A stretch of DNA of 64,000 bases from Fodinibius salipaludis (GCF_002287075.1 NZ_NSKE01000004.1:1-64000); one strand, 5' to 3'; positions 18,633 through 27,166 are shown, counted from the first letter of the stretch. The notes: generated from the letters alone by a model not told the origin. Numbers and translations: made by a program.

Positions 18633-20435
18633 TTATTGAGATTCCTGTTCCTGTTGCTCTTTTTGAGCATATTTCTTTAGCTCAATATGCAGGTCATCAA
18701 GCTGATCCTCATCCACAAAATCAGGACTGTTATCCATCATGCTCTGCGCCTTCTGGTTTTTAGGAAACGCAATAACATCACGCAGGCTCGTTCCTCCGGA
18801 TAGAATCATAACAATTCGATCTACCCCGAGGGCAATTCCTCCATGCGGTGGCGCCCCATATTTAAACGCATCCAACAAAAACCCAAAACGCTTCTGAGCT
18901 TCGTCCTCATCAATACCTAACAACTCAAACATCCGGGTTTGCAGTTCCCGGTCATGAATACGAATAGACCCTCCGCCAATCTCGTAGCCATTAAGAACCA
19001 AGTCATAGGCCCGAGAACGAACCTCTTCAGGATTCTCTTCGAGCTTATCCAAATCCTCGGGCTTCGGTGCCGTAAAGGGATGGTGCAAGGAATGGTAGCG
19101 ATGATCTTCTTTGCTGTACTCCACCAGTGGAAAATCAGTAACCCATAAAAAGTTGTACGCATCTTCATCAATCAGGTTATGCTCTTTCCCCATCATCAGG
19201 CGAAGCTGCCCCATCTGTTTATATACCTCCGTAGATGGCCCGGCAAGAACGAGTACCAAGTCCCCCATTTCTGCATCGGCCCTGTCCACCATCGCATCAA
19301 CCGTCTCATCCGTCAGAAACTTACCCACGCTGCATTTTACACCGTCATCATCATTCAATTTGATATAGATAAGTCCCGCAGCACCGGTTTCTTGTTTCAC
19401 GCGCTCGGTTAAACGGTCAATGGCACCGCGTCCCATATCTCCCTGGCCGGGGACAGTAATACCCAGTACCGCGCCGCCTTCATCAACAGTATTGGAAAAT
19501 ATCTTGAATTCAGAATCTACGACGAGATCTGAAAAATCAGCAAACTCAAGACCAAAGCGGGTGTCCGGCTTGTCAGTACCGTAGGTTTTTATGGCGTGAT
19601 CGTAAGTCATTCTCTCGAATGAGGTCTCAATCTCTTCGCCAACTGCATCACTCATAATTTTCTTCATCAGCCCTTCGGTGGTTTCCATCACATCTTCCTC
19701 ATCCACAAAAGACATTTCCACATCAATCTGGGTAAACTCCGGCTGGCGATCGGCACGAAGATCCTCATCCCTGAAACACTTCACAATTTGGAAATAGCGA
19801 TCAAATCCGGAAACCATCAGCAACTGCTTGTAAGTCTGCGGACTTTGGGGAAGCGCAAAAAACCGACCCGGATTTACGCGGCTGGGCACCAGATAGTCGC
19901 GGGCGCCTTCGGGCGTACTTTTCATCAGCACGGGTGTTTCGATTTCCAAGAAGTCGTTATCATAAAAGAACGAACGCGTAGACTGATAGAAATCAGAACG
20001 CATCATTATATTCTCCTGAATCTCGGGCCGTCGGAGGTCCAAATAGCGATACTCAAGGCGCAGCTCTTCGCTTGTTTTTATGCCGTCCTTAATTTCAAAG
20101 GGGGTTGTTTCGGCCTTGGAATAAATCTCAAGATCGGTAACACGGATTTCAATCTCCCCGGTAGTCAGCTCCGGATTAATATTTTCTTCACCCCGTTTTT
20201 CAACTACGCCTTTTATCCCAATCACATATTCTGTTCGCAGCTCCTCGGCTTTTTCATGAAGGTCATCATTGGTTTCATAAAACACGATCTGCGTTATACC
20301 GTAACGGTCGCGCAGGTCGATAAATATTACCCCGCCCAAATCACGTCGCGTTGCCACCCAGCCGTTAAGGACAACTTCTTCGCCGGTATTTTCTAATGTT
20401 AATTCGGAGCAGTGATGGGTTCGTTTCCAGGTCAT
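18633..20435 (-). CDS. aspS: Aspartyl-tRNA synthetase
   Basis: A 600-residue class II synthetase of the long bacterial type. The N-terminal OB-fold (about 1-110) is followed by the catalytic core with motif 2 F-R-D-E-D-L-R-A-D-R, the bacterial GAD insertion (about 285-410) and motif 3 G-I-A-L-G-V-D-R. It charges tRNA-Asp; whether it also charges tRNA-Asn cannot be told by eye. A Gln/Glu-rich tail ends the protein. First gene of a two-gene unit with DUF429. Confidence 0.96.
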   Translation of the reverse strand: MTWKRTHHCSELTLENTGEEVVLNGWVATRRDLGGVIFIDLRDRYGITQIVFYETNDDLHEKAEELRTEYVIGIKGVVEKRGEENINPELTTGEIEIRVTDLEIYSKAETTPFEIKDGIKTSEELRLEYRYLDLRRPEIQENIMMRSDFYQSTRSFFYDNDFLEIETPVLMKSTPEGARDYLVPSRVNPGRFFALPQSPQTYKQLLMVSGFDRYFQIVKCFRDEDLRADRQPEFTQIDVEMSFVDEEDVMETTEGLMKKIMSDAVGEEIETSFERMTYDHAIKTYGTDKPDTRFGLEFADFSDLVVDSEFKIFSNTVDEGGAVLGITVPGQGDMGRGAIDRLTERVKQETGAAGLIYIKLNDDDGVKCSVGKFLTDETVDAMVDRADAEMGDLVLVLAGPSTEVYKQMGQLRLMMGKEHNLIDEDAYNFLWVTDFPLVEYSKEDHRYHSLHHPFTAPKPEDLDKLEENPEEVRSRAYDLVLNGYEIGGGSIRIHDRELQTRMFELLGIDEDEAQKRFGFLLDAFKYGAPPHGGIALGVDRIVMILSGGTSLRDVIAFPKNQKAQSMMDNSPDFVDEDQLDDLHIELKKYAQKEQQEQESQ

Positions 20436-20635
20436 AAATGTTACTACTTTCTAATAATTTAAAATCGTTTTTCAGAAGTTTTGAAAATAAGTAATATGAC
20501 AACCAATCGCTTATTGTTATTTCTAATTTACCAGACGTTTCTGAATTTCAACTGCTTTAATTACTTTGTATCAACTAATAGGTCTATAAAGCAAAAACTG
20601 TCATTGACTTGAGATCGTAAAACCGAGGCTAACCC

Positions 20636-21289
20636 ATGGCTAAAATCTCTGTTCTCATAGCAGATGATCACGAGATCGTACGATTCGGTATCAGTACGTT
20701 CTTGTCCTCAGCAGACGATGTCGAAGTTGTGGGCGAAGCCTCTACGGGCAAAGAATGCATAACATTATTTCAGGAAACCCATCCCGATATCTGTATCCTC
20801 GATATTGACATGCCCGACCAAAGCGGTATTGAAACAGCAAAAGAGATCCGGGAATTTAAAGAAGAAACCAAAATTCTCATCCTCTCTATGCATATCAACG
20901 AAAATATTTTACGGGAAGCGCTTGAGGCCAACATCAACGGCTACCTTTTAAAGAACTCCGAAAAGGCGGATATTCTTCACGGCATCAAAGCCATTATCAA
21001 GGGGCAACAAGTTTTTAGCGATCCGATTTCTGATATAATGAAGGAGTCATTTTTAAACAAAGGCAACCAATCCGGCAGCCATGCAAAACATAATATAACC
21101 AGTCGTGAACAGGAAATTTTACAGCTTATTATTGATGGACTGACCAGCAAACAAATTGCCGACAAGCTGTACATAAGCCCTCGTACCGTCGATACGCACC
21201 GAGCCAACCTAATGGAAAAATTGGAGATCAATAACATTGCAGAATTAGTACGATATGCTATACAGCATAACCTCGTTACCGTTGACTAA
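20636..21289 (+). CDS. NarL/FixJ-family response regulator
   Basis: A 217-residue two-domain regulator. The receiver has the acidic pair Asp10-Asp11, the phospho-acceptor Asp56 (C-I-L-D-I-D-M-P) and the late Lys in Y-L-L-K-N. The LuxR-type helix-turn-helix is at about 150-210 (S-R-E-Q-E-I-L-Q ... V-D-T-H-R-A-N-L). No histidine kinase gene is adjacent. A strong terminator follows 117 bases downstream. It is a paralogue of the damaged regulator at 48.6-49.1 kb. Confidence 0.92.
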   Translation: MAKISVLIADDHEIVRFGISTFLSSADDVEVVGEASTGKECITLFQETHPDICILDIDMPDQSGIETAKEIREFKEETKILILSMHINENILREALEANINGYLLKNSEKADILHGIKAIIKGQQVFSDPISDIMKESFLNKGNQSGSHAKHNITSREQEILQLIIDGLTSKQIADKLYISPRTVDTHRANLMEKLEINNIAELVRYAIQHNLVTVD

Positions 21290-21295
21290 TTTATA

Positions 21296-21315
21296 CCTAC
21301 GTACTTTTACGTAGG
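21296..21315 (+). other. Short perfect hairpin after the response regulator
   Basis: An 8-bp stem (CCTACGTA with TACGTAGG) with a 4-base loop directly after the stop codon. No T tract follows, so it is more likely an mRNA-stabilising hairpin than a terminator. Confidence 0.45.
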
Positions 21316-21405
21316 CAAAATACCAACTTATAGCTATTGACGCTGAAGTCCACGTCAATTACATTAGTTATACAAATGGGGTAATAGCCGTCTGTAGATG
21401 ATATT

Positions 21406-21443
21406 TAGCAGTTATCTGTGACAGGATAACTGCTAATTTTTTT
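21406..21443 (+). terminator. Rho-independent terminator of the response regulator
   Basis: An 11-bp perfect stem (TAGCAGTTATC with GATAACTGCTA) around an 8-base loop, followed by a run of seven T. A textbook terminator for the rightward gene ending at 21289. Confidence 0.88.
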
Positions 21444-21575
21444 GGTGCCTGTCTATAGCTCCATTTCCTCCCAGATATAATATCGCCTTGGCACAAAGGA
21501 ATTGCCCTTATAAGGACAGTGTCATTCCCCTTACTTGGAATTGCTACAAAAAAATGGACAGTGAGTTAAGCCAGA

Positions 21576-21691
21576 TCATGCAGCCAGTTCTTGGTTTTCT
21601 GTTAAGTGGTTCTCCATTTCTGCCGGTGTTCGGTAGTCCAGCGTAGAATGTAGCCGCTGGCGGTTATACCAGATCTCGATAAATTGGAAAA
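21576..21691 (-). pseudogene. 3' remnant of IS3-family orfB
   Basis: In the frame shifted relative to orfA, the sequence reads [17 protein letters not shown] followed by R-T-P-A-E-M, then stops at 21576. This is the standard C-terminal end of an IS3 transposase; the catalytic domain is missing. Confidence 0.85.
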
Positions 21692-21988
21692 TTACCCGTT
21701 TTTCTTGGTGAAGATGCCCATGGCCTTTTTTAGGATATCGCGCTCCATCCGCACGTCAGCCAGTTCTTTCTTTAATTCAGCCAGCTCCTTCTCTTCGGGG
21801 CTTTGGCTGGGAATGCCTTTGCCCGGAAAGGGTTGCTGGGATTGGGTTTTATATTTCGATCGCCAAGCATAGATAAGCCCTGGGTCAATCCCTAACTCAT
21901 CAGCCAACTCGCGAATATTGTCCCGTCGGTAACTTTGCTGGATCACGTCCAGTTTAAACTGTTTGCTGTATGTTTGTCTTTTACTCAT
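21692..21988 (-). CDS. IS3-family OrfA (helix-turn-helix subunit)
   Basis: A 98-residue OrfA: N-terminal [10 protein letters not shown] helix-turn-helix of the transposase_8 type, [11 protein letters not shown], and a C-terminal leucine-zipper-like stretch ([10 protein letters not shown]) ending K-K-A-M-G-I-F. OrfA binds the terminal repeats. Complete with an ATG start, but its partner catalytic frame is deleted, so OrfA alone would act as a repressor or do nothing. Confidence 0.85.
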   Translation of the reverse strand: MSKRQTYSKQFKLDVIQQSYRRDNIRELADELGIDPGLIYAWRSKYKTQSQQPFPGKGIPSQSPEEKELAELKKELADVRMERDILKKAMGIFTKKNG

Positions 21989-22089
21989 AATAGTTATTAG
22001 CCATAAATTGCGGCAGCAATCTATGGCTTAACTGGGTGTCCACCAAAATTGGAATTGCAACAAAAAAGTAGACAGGTAGTTAAGGTAGA

Positions 22090-22949
22090 TCATGCGGCTT
22101 TGTTATGTGTTAGTTGTCGGGCGGCTTGGATCGGTGTCTGATAATTCAGGGCCGAATGGAGCCGTTTTCTGTTGTACCAAAGGTCAATAAATGTGAAGAT
22201 AGTTGTTCGTGCTTCGCCATAGCTGCTAAAGGGGCGATCCATCTGCAACTCAGCTTTGAGTGTTTTAAAGAAACTTTCGGCCGGAGCATTATCCCAGCAG
22301 TTGCCTTTTCGGCTCATGCTTTGGGTGATCTTTCTTGCTGCCAGCAGGCTGGTGAATTCGGTGCACGCATACTGGATGCCCCGATCAGAGTGGAATAGCA
22401 GCGAGGCGGTTGGGGTGCGCTTTGCCACCGCTTGGATGAAGGCCGCAACTGAGGTCTGGGATGCATTCATTGTTTGGCTGAGATTCCAGCCCAGAATTTG
22501 GCGGTCAGCCAGGTCCATGACCGTTGTCAGATACAACCAGCCCTGGTTGCTCGGCAGGTAGGTAACCTCGCTTACCCACACTTTGCCAAGTCTGGCCGGG
22601 GCAAAGTTGCGATCCAGCAGGTTCGCAGCTACAGGCAAGGCATGCCGGGAATCGGTCGTGCCCCCCACTTGCGTCGAATCTGGCTGGCAATGCCCATCGC
22701 AGCCATCAGCCGTGCGATTCGCGGCCGCGAAGCTATCCAGCCTTCCCCAATCAGTTGCCGATGAATACGGGGCGACCCATAGATCCGGCCCGAGGCCTCC
22801 CATGCCCGGAGGATCGCTTTCCGCAGGTGTTGGTTCGTGGTGGCCCGCCGAGACGGTCCTCGGCCTAACCACCGGTGATAACCGCTTCGGGAAACCCCGA
22901 ATAGCTTAGACATCTTCACTATGGGAAATCGGTGTTTGTGATCTGCCAT
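22090..22949 (-). pseudogene. IS3-family orfB (DDE transposase) split by a frameshift
   Basis: The N-terminal part reads in one frame (M-A-D-H-K-H-R-F-P-I ... R-K-W-G-A-R-P) and stops at 22629. The catalytic part continues in another frame (S-R-H-A-L-P-V-A-A-N-L-L ... to 22090). The shift lies near 22650. The second Asp (F-H-S-D-R-G-I-Q-Y) and the Glu (D-N-A-P-A-E-S-F-F) are present, but the usual first Asp of W-V-x-D-I-T-Y is Glu. Both lesions point to a dead copy. Confidence 0.85.
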
Positions 22950-22960
22950 AAATTGGTAGA

Positions 22961-23269
22961 TTACCCACGGCGGCTGCTGAAGATGCCAATGGCCTTTTTT
23001 AGGATATCGCGTTCCATACGCAGGTCGGCATTTTCGCGCTCCAACTCCTTGAGCTTAGCCTGCTCAAGGGTTAGTTTTTCGATGCCTTTCCCAGGAAATG
23101 CCTTGGGTCCATCGGCCCCATAAGCCCCTCGCCATTTGTAAATAAGAGCTGGGGCCAGGCCCAATTCGGTAGCTAACTCGCGGATATTATCCCGCTGGTA
23201 ACTTTGCTGGATCACATCCAGCTTGAACTCCTTACTGTAACTCTTTCGTATTTGCTTTTTTATTCATTT
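22961..23269 (-). pseudogene. IS3-family orfA with a frame break near its start
   Basis: The open frame 22961-23215 encodes 84 residues of OrfA, but homology with the neighbour's OrfA continues upstream (Q-I-R-K-S-Y-S-K-E-F-K-L-D-V). The natural ATG at 23269 (M-N-K-K) is out of frame by one base at a run of six A followed by G. With five A the frame would be whole. Either a homopolymer mutation, transcriptional slippage, or initiation at an internal GTG. Normal OrfA function is doubtful. Confidence 0.75.
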
Positions 23270-23348
23270 TCCAATTGTTATTTAAACACCGCAATATACC
23301 TTAACTGGGTGTCTACTCAAATATAGCAGGTCCACCTTCATAATTACT

Positions 23349-23438
23349 ATAACGTCCGATTCTCTACTTATGACTGGGTGAATTATGGGGAGGGGCTCAA
23401 GTAGTGAATTTTCTCTACTTTCAAACGGTCAACTTTCA
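23349..23438 (+). mobile_element. 90-bp end fragment of an IS407-type IS3-family element
   Basis: This stretch matches, in opposite orientation, the 3' end of the element at 49089-49180 with only a few differences. It contains the last orfB codons (S-L-L-M-T-G-stop) and the terminal sequence ending T-T-T-C-A. The rest of that element is absent here; its place on the left is taken by the end of the other IS at 23316. Confidence 0.88.
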
Positions 23439-23737
23439 GGGAAGCTTACATAATCACTTTAGGAAAAATGCGTTGAAAAAATAGACAAATCACTTAATGC
23501 CCTTTTTAAAAACTCTTATTTATTTATATCTAATCTTTAACTTCCCCTTCAAGATGATCTCATAAAAAACATCTTCTATCATTTTTCATGATACAATTAA
23601 AATATCTTTCATGAGAGTTTTAAAATAACATGTTCTCAATTTTTAATTGGATATTTAGCAATATAAAATTTACAAATGGCATATTTTATGACTAATTTAT
23701 GCAATAATAATGCAAATAATAGCATTTAAATTACTTA
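23439..23737. other. AT-rich intergenic region upstream of the AAA-RloB-HNH module
   Basis: About 300 bases, markedly AT-rich and full of A/T runs. No open frame, tRNA or hairpin of note. It presumably carries the promoter of the rightward module. Confidence 0.5.
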
Positions 23738-25060
23738 ATGATGGTATTAGAATTTAGTTTTTCAAATTTTGGTCCGGTAAAGGAAAAGGTCACCTTATCA
23801 TTTGAAGCAACGAATGATGACACATTGCACAATTACTACGTTTCCAAATTACGGGACGGAACAAAAATATTAAAATTGGGAATGGTATATGGTCCAAATG
23901 CCAGTGGTAAAACAACCATATTAAATGCTCTCCAGCTACTAAGAGATTTGGTAATGAAGCCATTGGACCAAAAAACTGATCAAATTAAATACAAAAAACA
24001 TTTACTAGGAAAAGCTCCAAAAAAAAATACTGAGTTTAACCTGATATTCTATTTAAATGATATAAAATATGACTACAAGATATCTTTCAATAATTCCCAC
24101 ATTAGCAAAGAGATTCTTAATTACTATCCTAATGATGTTCAAGCTTTATTTTATAAAAGAGAATACGATGGAAAGGTAAGCAATATAAAATTCGGTGGTA
24201 CTGTTGAGGAAGTCAATTCAAAAGATGAAAAGAGACTTGAAGCTAATACTATAAAAAATGTTACTGTTCTAGGCGCATATTTAAAAACAAACGTTTCTGT
24301 AACCGCAATTGATTCTATAATCCAGTGGTTTGATAGGGGCCTACTGCCTTTAATATCTCCAAATGATAAAGCAAACTTATTTGACTGGACCAATCGATCA
24401 ATTGAAAACGGTAGAATAAAAAAAGAGAATGTTATTCAGCTGTTGAAGTCTGCGGATTTAAATATTTCTGACCTTAAGTTTATCGAGGACGAGATAGATT
24501 TGAGTGATGAAATGTTACAGCAAATAGATAAAATGGATATCCCTGATAATGCAAAAGATGAAATAAAAAAAGAAAGAAAAATTAGGTCTCTAGATGTTCA
24601 ATTTTTGCATGAATTCAAAGAATTGAAATCCGGCAGAACTTCATTCCCCTTAGAAAAAGAAGATGAATCAAATGGAACTATACGGTATTACCAACTTCTA
24701 GGTCCATTATTATTGGCAATAAAAGAAAATGGGTTTTTGTTCATAGATGAAATTGATAGCTCATTACATCCAGACCTATTTGAACAGTTGATAGTAAACT
24801 TTCTTGAAAACTCTGATAATGCCCAATTACTATTTACAACTCATAATATTTCTTTGTTAAAAGAAAGAGATATTCTAAGAAATGATACTATTTGGTTTAC
24901 TGAAAAAAGCAAATTGGGAGCAACAGATTTATTTTCATTAGCTGAATTCAAATCTGATAAAATCCGAAAAGATAGTTCGATCTTTAATGCATACGATATG
25001 GGAAAGCTAGGAGCAAAACCTAAAACTTCAAGCGTAAAACTTGATAGAGATAATGGGTAG
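23738..25060 (+). CDS. AAA-family (ABC/SMC-like) ATPase of a RloAB-type defence pair
   Basis: A 440-residue ATPase. It opens with the L-x-F-S-F-S-N-F-G-P-V-K core of this family, has Walker A G-P-N-A-S-G-K-T-T at 52-60 and Walker B L-F-I-D-E-I-D with S-S-L-H-P-D at about 333-346, followed by the T-T-H-N switch motif. Such AAA_15/AAA_21 ATPases pair with an effector gene in several antiphage systems (RloA-RloB, PARIS and relatives; family knowledge). Its stop overlaps the RloB-like start by 8 bases. AT-rich codon use unlike the core genes suggests transfer. Target unknown. Confidence 0.85.
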   Translation: MMVLEFSFSNFGPVKEKVTLSFEATNDDTLHNYYVSKLRDGTKILKLGMVYGPNASGKTTILNALQLLRDLVMKPLDQKTDQIKYKKHLLGKAPKKNTEFNLIFYLNDIKYDYKISFNNSHISKEILNYYPNDVQALFYKREYDGKVSNIKFGGTVEEVNSKDEKRLEANTIKNVTVLGAYLKTNVSVTAIDSIIQWFDRGLLPLISPNDKANLFDWTNRSIENGRIKKENVIQLLKSADLNISDLKFIEDEIDLSDEMLQQIDKMDIPDNAKDEIKKERKIRSLDVQFLHEFKELKSGRTSFPLEKEDESNGTIRYYQLLGPLLLAIKENGFLFIDEIDSSLHPDLFEQLIVNFLENSDNAQLLFTTHNISLLKERDILRNDTIWFTEKSKLGATDLFSLAEFKSDKIRKDSSIFNAYDMGKLGAKPKTSSVKLDRDNG

Positions 25061-25682
25061 AAAAACTGGAACTAGGGATCTTAGGAATACAATTGCAATA
25101 GTTGGCGATGGGTATGTTGAGAAATACTACTTTGAGGACATGAGAGATCATGAAGATACGACGGGAGATTGGTACCAGATTTTACCGAGGCTTCCAGAAA
25201 AATCAGGAAACTTTGATAAAGCAATCAATAAAGCCATATCTCTTTTAAATAGAGAGATCGATAAAGTTTTTGCCATTGTAGATATGGATAAAGTTTTATC
25301 CGATGGGAAGGAAAATGAATTCTTAGAAAAACAGAAAGAAATTGCTCAGCTCAATAAAAAGAAAGATGGTAAAATATGCTTATGCTATTGCAATCCCTGT
25401 TTTGAATATTGGTTACTACTACATTTTAAATTTATCAAAAATCATTTTAAAAAATGTCAGAAAATTGAAAATAAGTTGGTTAAACAAATAAATAACTACA
25501 AAAAATCTCAGAAATATCATTCAAAAGTAAATTTATATAAAAAACTTTATCCGAAGTTGAAGACTGCTATTACAAATTCTGAAAAATCGGAGGAATCTTA
25601 TATTAAACAGTCTAATGATTATCACCCTATATCAACCATACACAAAATTTTCTATGATCTTAGAATTGGGACAAATTATTAA
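25053..25682 (+). CDS. RloB-family protein
   Basis: About 209 residues from the ATG at 25053, chosen over a TTG at 25041 because it overlaps the upstream stop in a translational-coupling pattern. RloB marks are I-A-I-V-G-D-G-Y-V-E-K-Y-Y-F-E near the start, V-F-A-I-V-D-M-D-K (acidic cluster), and C-N-P-C-F-E-Y-W-L-L-L-H-F. The layout of Glu and D-x-D motifs resembles TOPRIM-like nucleases (inference). RloB is typically the partner of an AAA ATPase. It ends 3 bases before the HNH gene, so all three are one operon. Confidence 0.82.
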   Translation: MGRKTGTRDLRNTIAIVGDGYVEKYYFEDMRDHEDTTGDWYQILPRLPEKSGNFDKAINKAISLLNREIDKVFAIVDMDKVLSDGKENEFLEKQKEIAQLNKKKDGKICLCYCNPCFEYWLLLHFKFIKNHFKKCQKIENKLVKQINNYKKSQKYHSKVNLYKKLYPKLKTAITNSEKSEESYIKQSNDYHPISTIHKIFYDLRIGTNY

Positions 25683-25685
25683 ATT

Positions 25686-26476
25686 ATGTCAGACTACTTA
25701 GTACTAGTTGAAAACGATGAATCAGAATGGAATGACCAAACAGGAATAGCGTACCATTTTCCAAACAATTACATAAATAAAGTAACCCCCCCAGGTCTAA
25801 GTTTATCTACTATAAAGGTCAACTAAAGGATAAGAAATATGAGAATGACAGGTTAGATGATAGGCCTCATTATTTTGGAAAAGGAGAAGTTGGTGAGATT
25901 ATTAAAGATAGTAGTAGCAACAGAAAATATTTTGCTGAAATAAAGAATTATGAAAAATTCAAATCTTCAGTTCACTTTAAAAATGAAGATGGGAGTTACA
26001 TAGAAAATATTCCAGAGAGTAAGCAGAAAAATTATTTTTGGGATGGTGTTAGAGAAATTGCTGAGAGTACCTATAAACAAATTTTATCCAAGGCCGAAAT
26101 TAACTCTAACGAATCCTATAAACAGTTTAGTTCTAGCAAAGGATATGACAAAGATTTTGAATCACATGAGGAGGGTAATAAAAAAGAGAGATACACAACT
26201 GACTATGAGCGAAACCCAATCAATAGACAAAAGGCTATAGATTATCACGGATTAGACTGTGAGGTCTGTGGGGTTAATTTTCAAGAAAGGTATGGTGAAT
26301 TGGGTAAGGGATTTATTCATGTACATCATATTAAACCTATTTCGGAATATAATAAAAGCTTTAGGCCAGATATTAAAAATGATTTCGCTGTTTTGTGCCC
26401 TAACTGTCATGCAATAATTCATAGACCGAAAAAAAAGACTCTATCAATTGAAGAGTTACGCAAATTGATAAACTAA
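25686..26476 (+). pseudogene. HNH endonuclease gene with a frame break at a C7 tract
   Basis: The first frame encodes M-S-D-Y-L-V-L-V-E-N-D to the tract at 25786-25792, then stops at 25828. Homologous-looking sequence continues in another frame (F-I-Y-Y-K-G-Q-L-K-D ... P-H-Y-F-G-K-G-E-V-G) down to 26476. The C-terminal domain is a clear HNH: C-E-V-C-G, H-V-H-H-I-K-P-I-S-E-Y, N-D-F-A-V-L-C-P-N-C-H-A-I-I-H. The N-terminal part resembles PUA/EVE-like base-reading domains (inference). One extra C, or two fewer, would restore a protein of about 260 residues. Could be a mutation, an assembly error, or a phase-variable tract. Confidence 0.8.
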
Positions 26477-26551
26477 ATATCGTCAAAAGAAGATGTATGG
26501 CATTAATGAAGAAACTATTTATAACTAAGATTTACTGAATTTTATTAATTA

Positions 26552-27166
26552 TTAATCCTCCTCTCCATTTTTTTCGATGCCTCTTTTAACTCTGTTTGGC
26601 AATCCATAAAGATACTCAGCTAAGGCATCGGCGAAATTTAGTACTCTTTTGGCATCTTCTTCCTGAGCCATCGAAGCATCATAATCTGCATGACGCTCAT
26701 CATTAGCATCAAGACGTATTTCATGTGCCCAAGTTTTCATGTCCTCTGTTAAGATACCATCTTCAGCGGCCTTATTGATTCTTGAATATAAACTACCTTT
26801 AACATAATCTCTTTGTTTGAGCATATCGTCAACAGCACTTGCACAAAGAATTACACAACCGGATGGTGCATGCAAACTGTTTTTAGCTTGTTTTAAATAT
26901 TTTTTCGCTTTTTTGGGTAATGAGTCATCTACAGATTTAAAATCTGGAAAAAAATCTTCCAATTTTCCATGCTGAGTTGAACCGCTATGAGCACTCACAA
27001 CGCCACCACATCTCTTACATATATATATTTTCCAATACCTCTTATTTGCTCCTTTGTGATTGCTTGTTCGAAACTGGGCTTTGCTAAAAAGGTTTGGAGT
27101 ATCAATTTTACAATGAGGACATTTTGATAACTCTAAATTGTTACCAAGTGTTATTTTTTCTGCCAT
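26552..27166 (-). CDS. DUF4145-domain protein with N-terminal zinc ribbon
   Basis: A 204-residue protein. Two Cys pairs, C-P-H-C near residue 16 and C-K-R-C near residue 50, make a zinc ribbon. The C-terminal DUF4145 region contains the S-G-C-V-I-L-C-A-S-A-V-D helix and the late H-E-I-R-L-D-A-N-D-E-R-H-A motif. DUF4145 is found alone or fused to restriction-type enzymes and is common in defence neighbourhoods (family knowledge); its role is not settled. Convergent with the HNH gene, 75 bases apart. Confidence 0.82.
   Translation of the reverse strand: MAEKITLGNNLELSKCPHCKIDTPNLFSKAQFRTSNHKGANKRYWKIYICKRCGGVVSAHSGSTQHGKLEDFFPDFKSVDDSLPKKAKKYLKQAKNSLHAPSGCVILCASAVDDMLKQRDYVKGSLYSRINKAAEDGILTEDMKTWAHEIRLDANDERHADYDASMAQEEDAKRVLNFADALAEYLYGLPNRVKRGIEKNGEED

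Larger units (their letters stand above)
21555..22042 (-). mobile_element. IS3-family internal-deletion derivative
   Basis: A 488-bp element with terminal inverted repeats 21555-21570 and 22027-22042 (TGGACAnnnAGTTAAG pattern, three central mismatches). It contains a complete orfA and, directly after it, only about 38 codons of the 3' end of orfB. The rest of orfB, including all DDE residues, is gone. The junction falls after CCAATTTA, where the intact relative next door has a similar A/T-rich match, suggesting deletion at a short repeat. It could still be moved in trans by a full-length relative. The second IS begins only 25 bases to the right. Confidence 0.85.
22068..23316 (-). mobile_element. 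IS3-family insertion sequence, inactivated copy
   Basis: A 1249-bp element with terminal inverted repeats 22068-22084 and 23300-23316 (GTAGACAnnnAGTTAAG pattern), the usual IS3 length. It contains orfA and orfB on the minus strand, each with a frame lesion. Coding DNA is clearly more GC-rich than the surrounding AT-rich flank, a sign of transfer. Same subgroup as its deleted neighbour to the left. No clear target-site duplication is visible. Confidence 0.88.
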
